Shown here in pieces: positions 18,197 through 29,190 of a stretch of DNA of 64,000 bases (positions are counted from its first letter, which is position 1; the number at the start of each line of letters is the position of its first letter). The position numbers and the translations under genes are program-made. The notes beneath the pieces were generated by a model. The model was not told the DNA's origin and did not search any database. It was given only the letters and a program-made list of their open reading frames with translations. The stretch covers positions 9,114,001 through 9,178,000 of the forward strand of contig OY720100.1 in assembly GCA_963082875.1 (NCBI GenBank). Reading direction: 5' to 3'. The stretch comes from Corella eumyota. Lineage: Eukaryota > Chordata > Ascidiacea > Phlebobranchia > Corellidae.

Positions 18197-21100
18197 TTAA
18201 GATAAAACAATTCCAGAAAGATTTTGCCGAAGATTTATCAATTCTTTTCTTTGTCGACATTTTTCTTGAGAAAACGCAGTCTTTGTTGCTTTCTTTTCTT
18301 GTCTTCTCTCCTAAAAAGAAATAATTGTTAAGGTTTTGGAAAAATCATAAATTATAAAAAAAAGTTAAAAAAGTTATTTTTACCCTTTTTGCTTCCTTAA
18401 CTTGTTGTTTTCTTAAAGTTTTTTCTTCTTTTGTTTCATTTTTTCGATCAGTTTTATTAATCTTTGGTTTATTTTCTTTCGGCTCCAAATCAAGAGATTG
18501 CAACTAAATAAGAAAAAATTGAATTTAAATTTTATTATAATGTATCCAATTAATATAAAAAGTTACGTATTATAACATGTATGTATTAACTTAACATATT
18601 TAAAATTTACCTGTTTTTTCGTTAGTTTTGGTTTTCCTATGGTATCCAATGGAATTCCTGTTTTTTGTGAAACTTTAATTTTCTAAGAAAGAATCATTTT
18701 TTTGATACAATTTCAGTGAAACTTTTTCAGTTAAATTTTTAATATTAAAATAAAATCAGCAATATTTACCTTTGGTGGATCTTTAATTATTTTAGGGTGA
18801 TTATATAGGGTTGAATAGGTACCTTAATGCAAAAAAATATTCAGTAACATAATATGTATTATGATAATATGATATTTGCAATGTAAAACAAATATATTTT
18901 TTATTTTGGGGAAATTGGAGTCCTTGTAAAATCAATAATAAAAAAAATTTACTTAATATTGATTCACAATCCCATTGTTTGTCTGTTTTTTCTTCAACAA
19001 TTTTCACCATTTTTACATCACAATCACCATTTTCTTCACCACTATCTTCTAAGTTTAAAGCTGAATATTCTTTCTTGGGTTTCTCTGCTTCTTCAACAAT
19101 ATTTCTAATAAATAAAAACTATGCAAATACACAAATATACAAAGAATATATGGTTAGATTTTTTATCGGCCTGCAAATGTATAAAAAAGCAAAAGAAACA
19201 ATGTGACAACTCTATGTTATTAAATTCAAAAGAAAATGGCAAAACTCACAAATCCTCCTCTTCCTCTTTGATTCCAAGCAACATTTTCATTCCCTTCCAT
19301 TGATCAAGATCCTCCACTGGAAGTCCTCCTTCAATTTCTACATGGCTGATATCTCCAATCTTTTCCTCATCATAATCTTCAAACATCTTTTCAAATCTGA
19401 AAAATTTTATAAATTAATTTTTTGAAAAAAAAATTTTTAAACTTAAATCTAAAATGAGTGTTAAAAAATATAAAATAATCTTTACAATGTTTTTTTTTTA
19501 ATTTTATTATTTAACAAATGTTTTACAAAAATTTTTAAACCTATCGTCTAAAAGTGTCAATTGTTCGTTTCTTCGCATCACTGATGATGTCATTGAGTAT
19601 GCAGTGAAGCGTGACTTGGTTTCTTCTTCTGAGAATGAATCATCAGAAAACCGATCGTTGCTGTCAATATCTGAATATTCCGAGTCACTGTATTGATCAT
19701 CACTAAACAATTCATCAAATAATTTTTAAAAAGTTAAAGCATTGTTAAGAAATTTAAAATTTGAATTACAACCAAAAACTAAAAAACAACTGTATAACAG
19801 TTAAATTTAAGATCCTTAACTTAAAAATTCTGGTAAATAAAATTTTAGGTTTGAAATGTTGAAACCTTTTCGGTACTAGGGTTTTAAAATTCTTTTTTTA
19901 CTCACTGTTCTTCTTCTTGGAAAGCCACATTTTTCTCACATGCAAGAGCAATAAAGTCATCCTCAAGTTGGTTGTCGGGATCACTGAAGTCAAAATCTTC
20001 ATCCAATCCAGCAACGACATCAGGATCCCAGGTTGGCTGTGGTCCTAAAAAATTTATGCAATTTATAATATAATTAAAAGTTACTTAAAACTATATAACC
20101 ATTTTTGAAAACTTCATCAAAAAAAAAATTAATTTAAAAATCGATAAATGTCAAAGAAACTTTTAAATAATCGACGAACATCAAAAAAAGAACTTTAAAT
20201 TTAAAAATACCCTTCCAAAAAAACAATATTTATTTAAAAAATTTATGAAATTTATTTACAGATTTTACAAACTAACCAACTGGAGGAAGAGCACGATGCA
20301 GCATCCCCACCTCTTCTTCATTTTTCGATCCAAACACGATTGAGGGTAGCCGCATAACAGCCTGGTCATCTTTAATCACAACTGCTGCTCCGTCATCATC
20401 CTTTTCGATTGCATCAACTAAAAACAAAAAAAAAATTTTTTAAGGTGATTTTAATTTTTTTTTTTAAATAAAAGAAATTTAAAGGGTTTTTACTTAAAAT
20501 GAAATTTAAAAAACAAGATATAATAGAACAAAATTAACTAATGTAAGAATAAAACAATCTTAATTTAACTTCTATTTTTTGTAACCCAATTTTTTTTAAC
20601 CTCTTGATGTTTCTTTTGGTATTAAAATAGCTCTTTCATCTTTTTCTGGTTCTTTTAAATGTTGTAAATAATCATAATCATCTTCAAATCCAATCCCAAA
20701 AGTTTTTTGTTTTGATAATCTTGCTTCATGTTCTATAGTAGTCTAAATAAAATAAATTACTAGATTAAAAACCTGAAACTACAACAAATTTTAAAATTAA
20801 AACATTACATTTTTTTGCCATGTCAGTATGTACTTAATGCATGTAAGTAAAACATAAAAATAAATCTTAATTATTGACTTCTGATGATGTTGATTCAAGT
20901 CTTCCATCCATTGGAACCAAAACCCGTTGCGGAGCATCTTCATCTGCTTGCAGAGGATCTTTTTGACTCCTACAAAATAATCATAAATTTAAAAAACTTA
21001 CCAAGATTTGGACACATATTAAACTTTTTAATTAAAATAACACAGTTTTTATAAATTTAGTTCTGTGATGTAAATAACATTTAGTTTAAAACAGCTACCT

Positions 21101-21250
21101 GTGCACCAATTGAAATGTTACCGATTTCTTTTTATCAATAAATTGCTTTTTTGGTCGATGCGGCTAAAACGAGGTAATTATTAAAAATATAGTTTTGAAG
21201 ATATTATTTGTGTATTTTAAGTATAATCTCCACCATACAATACTCACCAT
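18197..21250 (-). CDS. LTV1: LTV1 homolog, 40S ribosome biogenesis factor
   Basis: Thirteen exons: 21248-21250 (ATG only), 21099-21163, 20879-20969, 20601-20742, 20277-20417, 19906-20044, 19541-19702, 19250-19396, 18953-19104, 18770-18822, 18611-18682, 18384-18503 and 18197-18310. The total is 1401 nt (466 aa; human 475). Diagnostic blocks: PHRPKKQFIDKKKSVTFQLV then HRSQKDPLQADEDAPQRVL; FEDDYDYLQHLKEPE; WDPDVVAGLDEDFDFSDPDN; EETKSRFTAYSMTSSVMRRN; QWDCES; and a basic coiled C-terminus ending KELINLRQNL. LTV1 escorts RPS3/RPS20/RPS10 onto the pre-40S particle and is released by casein kinase 1. The acidic Ser/Asp stretch at 19600-19700 fits such a phosphorylated region. The donor GTCAAT after exon 3 is weak. 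The ATG-only exon was chosen because it alone supplies the conserved M-P-H-R start. Confidence 0.94.
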
Positions 21251-22645
21251 TATAAAATTTATTTGGTCAATTTACAGCAAATGCAAATCGAATATTATCT
21301 TTTAAATTTATTTCTACTTTTTTTTATCACGTGTACGAAATCTCAAAAAATCCCCTTAAAACGGAGAAGGTACTTTATCATAAAAAAAGTGTCGACGCAC
21401 AACATTAAATTTTTATCCCCAATGTCATATTCTAAAACTTTTTAAAAAAAAAAAAAAAAAAAGGGTAGTAAAAACAGTAATACAAAAAAATTAGTTAAAT
21501 TTGCAAAAAGATGTATAACTCAATATATTTTAAAATATAAACTAGATTTATTTGATAAATAAAATATGGTACGAAATCCTTTGATCATTTTTAATATATT
21601 GCTTTATAGATAAATAAAAAAGTGAACAAATAAAAACAATTTTACAACAGAATAAATTTAAAATTTTATAATATCAGTCTTAAAATTTTAATAAACAATT
21701 GGAAATTTAATTGTAATAGACAAAAAAGTTAAATATTATAGCTTTTTCTTTTATTAACATTACGTAAACAATAGACCAAAGTTAAAATCATTAAAATTGA
21801 TCTTTAATTTTAATAAACAAACAAGCTTTTTAATAGGCGTAAAAAACAAAAACTAATTTTTAACCAAGTTAAAAGTTATTGATATCAGAATATATACTAG
21901 ACTAAATTTTAAGTTCCTTAAATTGATATTAAATTTTTAATAAACAAACAAGCATTTAATTATAATTAACAAACAAAAATTAATTTTTAATCCGTTTTTG
22001 AGTTACTAATATTACAACAGACAATTGACCTAAATTTGAAACCTAATAACTATCTTAAAATTTTAATAAATACAAGCAATTATTAATTAATGATAAGGGA
22101 ATTTTAAAAATGAAAAGATTGAAACACAATATTGATATAAACATTATACCAAAATTTTGGAACTTTGTATAAACAAAATAAAAGGTTAATTTGAACCAAA
22201 ATTAAATATGTTTCGAAATCTAAGATTTCGTATCATATTTAAACATTTATAAATTAATATTTAAAGGTTAAATTGTTATTCAAGATGATTTTTCAGGCAG
22301 GGTTGCTATTAGTGAAGTTCTTCGTAACTTTATTAAATCTTCATGATGTATACCTACGGCGTTAAACCTTAACGCCCTCTATTGTTTTGTTGGTATGTGC
22401 AAACACTTTAAAGTCTTAAGCCTTTGTTAAATTCGCAGTAAACTCAGGCTTTGTTCCTGTTTAATACTTTGAACTATATAAATGTGTACTTTCAGGGCTG
22501 CACCTTTTGGGTGTAAAACGTATAAGAATGTTTTTCTACTGTTTGACCTTTTGACAACTTTAGAGGTATATATAAAAAGTTTTAAAATATTGTCGAATTG
22601 TAATACTAGGTCTTACATGCCGCAGATTTGCGTGTAAATTTCATT
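21251..22645. promoter_or_regulatory. LTV1 upstream / promoter region of the Gln/Cys-rich secreted gene
   Basis: Extremely AT-rich from 21440 to 22250, with nothing recognisable. From about 22300 composition rises and regulatory-looking sequence appears. A perfect palindrome GGCGTTAA-ACC-TTAACGCC lies at 22358-22376. A TATA-box string TATATATAAAAAG at 22567-22579 lies 67-79 bp before the ATG of the next gene. A start site near 22600 is inferred. Confidence 0.6.
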
Positions 22646-25600
22646 ATGAAATTGTCTATTTTAGTGGCAATTATAGCCGCTTTAACCTGTGTTTATGCAG
22701 TGGAAGTTGTTCAAAATAACTCGGAAGCTCAAGAAGAAGAAAAATTTATTCAGGTTTTTTAATTTAAATCTAAACTATGTAATAAACGTTTACATTGTGT
22801 AATAGAAAATGAACCCCCATTATGTTATAAAAACTGCACCAGTTTTTCTTAACTTAATTTTAGATAAAAAAATATTTACAAAAATTTTGATTATTTCGAT
22901 AATGAATTTGTGTTTTTATATATATATATTATTTTTTTTTCATTAGGATGTAAAAAAATGGAGTGATATTTACGAGGAAAGGGCAAAACAAGAAAAAGAA
23001 ATAACAAAAAGTAATTTATAAATTTTTTGTCACTTTATTACAATTTATTTTAACATTCATAATAATTAAAATAAAAAAAAATTTAAAATTTTTATTTAAA
23101 CTTTTTTTTTATTTAGAATCAAATGTTCAAGGTCAACAGCAAGCACAATCACAAAGCCAACAAATTCATGTTCACCTGCATCAAGTTTATAATCATTATT
23201 CCCACAACACTCAAATTCAACAACAAGCTCAGGTAAATATATTTATTTTTTAAATTCTTATTAATCATTTCGATATGAAATTTTACTTAAAAAAATGAAT
23301 TAAACAAATTTAAATTTTGTTAAAAACTAAAGTATTTTAATTAAAACGGTTTTTATCAAAATTAACTTATTTATTATACCTTATGGTGTGAGTGCTGGGG
23401 TTAAGTCATAAATAACAATTATTTAATTATGATACATTTAATAATCAAGCAAATAACAAAAAGCAAATATTAATACATTTTAAACCAGGGACAAAATGGG
23501 CAGTATCAAAAACAACAACAATACCAACAGCAGGTAAATAAATTTAATAAGTTAATTTTTTCCTTTTTTTATATTATTTAATTTATTGTTGTTAAATAAA
23601 ATTCGCTGCATTTATTTTAATTAATCTTTGTTTATTAAATATATTTGTCAAAATTTTCAATTATTTTGTAGTGTGGCCTACCTACTTATTAATGTTATGT
23701 AGGCTTACCCGGTTTAAATTTGTATTACCTATGTATGAGAATATTTACAGAAGGTCACGTATTATAAAATTTCATATTTACGTAAAGAATATTAAAAAAT
23801 AGGCCACGTAATATATTAGTACAGGGGCAAATGCAAGCTCAGGGACAGGTAAAATTAAAATCAGAAAACGAAAACGAGCGATTACGTGTTTAATTTTTTA
23901 TCTATATAAGCATTGTGAGTTGTTGTAGTATAAATGTAACAAAGCGAGTTAAAACGTAACATGGCTAGATTTTTTAATTTGTACAATGCTTTTCTACTCA
24001 ACCATTTCAACACATTTATATTTATTTAGGGACAAAATGGGCAACAACAAAATCAGCAACAATATCAACAACAAGTAAATTAAATTCAATAAGCTAACCA
24101 TTTTTCTTTTTTTAAATTTAACTTAAATTTTTTTATTTATATTTGTAACCAAACAAACAAGGTTACTATTTTTTTAAAGTTTTATTATTTATAGGCAGGG
24201 AACGGTGGACGACAAGTACAGACACAACAACAAATACAGGTAAAAATAAATAATGTAAAAAAAATGCAAGGCCAGGTAAATTTGAATGTCAATTTTGTTA
24301 AATAAAAAATCAATTTGACTTATAATAAGTATTTAAATTGTAGCCGAAAATAAGTAAACATGCAAATCAGTTTGACTGCGACTGCAAAAGCGGTTTCAAA
24401 GTTCAGTTCAATGTTATATTAAATTTTACAAAACTCTTGTAAAAACTTAGTTCAATTAAAATGCTAAAATAACTTGTTTTTGAAACAAATTCTTCTAAAA
24501 AATTCTGTTTTACCATTTTCCAGGCTGGTCATGGCGCAGGTGCACAAATACAAGGCCAACAACAACACCAGGTTTGATTACTATGTATACAAAATTTAAA
24601 CTCTACCTTAACAACATAAGCATGTATTGCAACCATTATGTCGTACTAAAAGCGAATCACTTCTTGCAATGTTGTTAAAATTAACGTACTTTTATGTTTA
24701 GAACGGTGCAAGTGGAAGCCAATCACAGTCTCAGGTAAAAAAGTACTTAGCAGCTTAAATTATTGTGTGTGCCAAGAGTAATAAAGCAATAACATTTTTA
24801 CAAGGAATTATTTAGAGATGCGAATTGGATATTATATCCTAAACTTGAGATATAATGCCAGACTGTTCATTAGTAGGCCATTTCTATTAAGAAAACGATA
24901 AAAAATAACAAAGCTCTAAATAATATTACTTTTAATACAGATTCAAATACAAGGAGGCAATGGGGGCAGTAAACCACCGTGTAAGCCTGGGTGCAAGATC
25001 ATTAGAGGAAGAGAAATTTGTCCTAAGCCAAGTTGCAGAAGAGTTAAAGGCGTTAAGGTATGCTGCAAGCTGGTCAAGGGCAAAGAATCATGTTGTAAAT
25101 ATATAAATGGGAAAAAAATTTGTCCATCGAATCCAGTGTGCCGATGGAACAACGCCAAGAAGAAAAAAGAATGCTGCCAATGGGTAAACGGTAAGAAAGA
25201 GTGCTGTAATAGGTGGATAAAAGGTAATCTAGTATGTCCAAAACCTCCATCTAGACCAATCTGCAAATGGAACAAAAAGAAGGGTAAAAAAGAATGTTGC
25301 CAAAAGATCAACGGCAAATATAAATGTTGCGCTGCTGTTAAAAACGGAAAATTGTTCTGTCCAAAGCCGCCACCATGTAAACCAGGCTGTAAAATCATTA
25401 ATGGAAAAGAAGTCTGCCCTCCTAAGCCGACTAATCCAGTTTGCAAAAGAATCAAGGGTGTTAAGTATTGTTGCAAATACATTAACGGTAAGAAAGTATG
25501 CTGCAAGTACGTTAACGGCAAAGAAATATGTCCAAGCAACAAGCCTGGGTGCACAATAGTTAACAAGAAAGAGATTTGTAAACCAAAGCCAAGACCTCCA

Positions 25601-26092
25601 TGCAAACCAGGATGCAAGATTATTGCTGGAAAAGAGGTTTGCCCACGACCACCAAAACCCCAGGTAAAATATTCTTTTTTTTAAATAAAAACAATTTTAA
25701 GCTATTTAAACTAAAGTTTAATTTGGCATTTTTCCAAAAGTATAGTTCAGGAAAAACCCTAGCCTAAAACAATATATATTAAAATGCTTTAAAAACTGCT
25801 TGCTAAACCTATAATATATTTAATAAAATTTATTTTATTTTTACAGTCTCCTCATCCACCTAAACCACAATCGCCAAAGCCCAGTGGAAGTCACTCACAC
25901 TCTCATAGTTCCAAGTCAGGCAGTCATTCCCACAGCTCGAAATCTTCAAAGCATTCTAAATCTTCAAAGCATTCTAAGTCTTCCAAACATAGCAAGCATT
26001 CCAAGTCTTCTAAGCATAGCAAACACTCGAAACATTCTAAAAGTTCAAAGAAGCACAAGAAGAAGGGAAAAAAGCATTCATCAAAAAAATAG
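22646..26092 (+). CDS. Secreted Gln-rich / Lys-Cys repeat / Ser-Lys-His protein, unrecognised
   Basis: Eleven exons: 22646-22753, 22947-23010, 23117-23232, 23489-23533, 23825-23848, 24030-24074, 24195-24239, 24524-24571, 24702-24734, 24941-25663 and 25847-26092. They give 1497 nt (498 aa). A signal peptide (MKLSILVAIIAALTCVYA) is followed by a short charged segment and a His/Gln segment. Six phase-0 micro-exons of 24-48 nt then encode Gly-Gln-Asn-Gly/poly-Gln modules. One 241-residue exon has about 35 Cys in a recurring unit C-K-x-(I/V)-x-G-K-x-x-C, often CC, with Pro-Lys spacers. The last exon encodes about 80 residues of Ser-Lys-His repeats. No known domain is recognised. The composition suggests a disulfide-linked, strongly basic extracellular material (adhesive, tunic/cuticle or mineral matrix). 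That role is inference. Confidence 0.85.
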
Positions 26093-29000
26093 TCTGCCTT
26101 TGTCTGACCCTATAACTTTAGTTTAATTCGTTCGTAATTTGACTTTTAATTATTGTAGCGATATACCAAATGCTTTATTATAATCGGGATGTAATTTCAT
26201 TGATCAAAATGTTTTTTTTAATTAAAAAAATTTTAAAAAATGTTGCAACCCCTTAAATATTTTAAACAGTTTCAACAAACACATTAAACAAAAACACGGC
26301 AAACAACATTTAATAAAGGTTTTAAACAAAGCCACGTGAACCTTTCAATTTAAAATCAAATTTTGAATAAGGATTAAATTTAAAACGGAGCGGGCGGCTA
26401 AATCGCACATGTCCACAAATTTAAAATAAAAGCTAAACTAAATTAAATATTAATGCGCTATGTTTATACCTACAGGGGAATCTAAATGTCCATAATTGTA
26501 TCGTGGCCTTATCGATTAGAGGGAATTTATCTCAAATACTGTAATTTTGTTAAAACAGCCCGATTTGCCTTTCATAATTAATGTGAAAGCTGAATTAATT
26601 TATGCACAAGAAAAAGGGGGATTTATGTTTTAAAAAATCGCAAAAAATGACCTAAGATTTACATTGTTTGAACAGCATTTTAATATAAACAGCGGATATT
26701 TAAAAAAGGTTTCATGCCAAAATAACCTTAAGGCGATTTTAAATTACCTGTGTCCGTTTATGTCACCTACATTGCAAACGAAATTAAATATATAAAGAAT
26801 GTGGTAAAGTCAGACCGAGATGTAAAGCTAGCTACGGACCATTAACATAATTATAAGTTAGGTAAGTAACTAGTTAAAATAAAAGGTATGGTGTAATTTT
26901 TAATAATAAAAAACTTAATTACGTCAAAAACTTGAAAAACTTTAAACTAATAAGAATACTAAAAACAATTTAGAAACTTCCAAAAATAAAATTAAAAAAA
27001 TATAGCGGGTGACTTTGTGAACGTAGTTATTATAAATAACTTTCTCTATAGCGGAAAATGACGTTTGTGAATGACTGAGTGATTACACGCGACGTATATA
27101 GAAAGCGCATAGCGTGCAGTGTAATAATAAACTAGGCTACTGGTTAAGCAATTTATATTTGCTAAGATGCGTAAAGTTCGCGTTATTACAATAGGCTATA
27201 ATTTTCGGTTCACGTAGCTTTACGAGGCGAGGAACAAAGTGTAAATCTCACAATAAAGTTAAACTGCGCCTCGGTTGGAGTAGAAATAAAACACGAAGCT
27301 AAATAACGTCAAAAAATACAGCGACGCACAGAATCGTTCTAAGTTTAATAAAGCGAACACAATAATGTAAACAAATCACTGCAGTAGAGTAGTTAGTAGC
27401 TGATGTTTTGTTAAAACTGGTCACTAGTTTAGTAAACGTTGTTAAGTAAGAGGTAATAAATAAAGCTGGTTAGCAAAATACGTGACAGTTTAACTTAAAA
27501 TAAATTCATAGAATTGGCAATTTATATTTTTTCAGCGTTAGAATAATAAATAACTGCAAAATTTGATATGTTTAGCTTTAATTTTCTAGTTCTATAAAAG
27601 GCAGTAATAATAAACAGGTGATAGAATTGTTGCCCTATACATTTGATGCTTCGCAAAACTGAAAACATTTGAACCTAAGTAGCCCCGTGGTTTTGACTTC
27701 AAACATGCTTGTGTGAAATTGTAAAGGATTCGCAGTAGTTCAGTTATTGAAACAGAGGAAATGAAACAGCTTGCTTCCTTATGTATGGTATGTCATGTTT
27801 TAGGTTTTCAGTAAACCAAAACATTGCTGTATTGAGAATGGTTATTTGGAATAAAATGTGTAGAAATATAGATCGCATTGACATGTAGTAAAAATTATTG
27901 AGTGTAGAATAAAAATGAAAAATCTACTGCATTGAGAATTGGTTTAAAAACTAGCAGTCTACTGACAGGTTACAATAATAAGCAAAAACTTTAACACTTA
28001 ATATTTATAATTGAATAAAGCCAAGTTGTTTTCAAGTAGCGTCTGAAAGTCAATATTAAACTAATTAAGTCGACACACAGTGTTGTAATATACTCTTCTT
28101 TAAATATAAAAATCAATAGAATAAATAATAATGTTTTCACCCACATCCAAAGGCATAAACATAAATATTATTCTTGCACAAACGTCATATAGCAATTCTA
28201 GTAAGCAAAAAGTATCTAATAGGGTCAGTGTTTACTTTTATCAAATCTTACTGTTTTGTTGTGTAATTAAAAAGTTGTTTTGCTTATAATTAGATATAGT
28301 TTCTGTCAACGTACAATGTGCGTGTATGCAGTTGACCATAAGATTGTACATTACAAAATAAGCAAAGTTTTAACAGCACAAAAATGTACGTGCGAGTTGC
28401 AGGGTTTTACATAGTTGAACTGCTACATTTAGGGCGTTTGTCTGGGTTACAAAAAGTACAACTACTGGTCATTTTATTCGTAACGCACATAGTATCAGCT
28501 AAGAGCACGGTTTAAAGCAGCTCTAACTAAATTATTATTGCTAGAATGAGCCACAGCATGTGATGACAAAACACAATAAATACACAGCCTAACTGTGTAT
28601 TATATCCGGACCATGATGCGGCATGATTAATAACTGTCGAGCCAGCAAAATTACAGGCTTTTTACTTTAAAATATAAACCAGATCAATTTTGATAAAATG
28701 TCATGTACAAATCCCATGAGCTGTTATATGCAATCCCAATCGATGTCGCCTATTTAAGATAGACAATAAAATTAAGGCCGAAAATTAGCCTGTCAAAGTG
28801 TGTTGTAATATTTATGCTTCATGCACAACAGGCTATTGTGTTATATTATAGCAATATTGGCATTAATTTTTGATGAGCTTAAAAATGTAAAATTGAAATT
28901 GAAAGAACTTGGCATAAAATCGTTGAAGTAATATATTGTGCAGCGGGTGATATTAGAAGCTTAGCCAAAGAGAAAATTTGAAAATTGAGTAATTTCCGGG

Positions 29001-29190
29001 TATTTATATTTTGTTTAAGAGAGAGCGCATACGGAAGATTTTATTTTCTAAACGTGTGCTTATGCACGTTTTTCTATGTGTATATACCGATGGACTCACC
29101 AACTATGCATTTTACTATTTAGAGAATAAGTGCAGTTTATAATGAAAATTTAATTTTTTTAAATAAAGAATAATTTATATAACTTTTAAA
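26093..29190. other. Intergenic region upstream of the neuronal calcium sensor gene
   Basis: No ORF or splice-supported exon was found. From about 26.8 to 29.1 kb the sequence is less AT-rich and contains many CG-containing words, unlike the neighbouring gaps. A GC shift of this kind suits a promoter/enhancer or non-coding 5' exons of the downstream gene. Nothing more specific can be supported. Confidence 0.45.

Noticed and set aside
24943-25617. A 224-codon minus-strand ORF rich in Leu, Pro and His
   Set aside because: Antisense of the Lys/Cys-rich exon. The plus strand has splice sites, phase agreement and a repeated Cys pattern.
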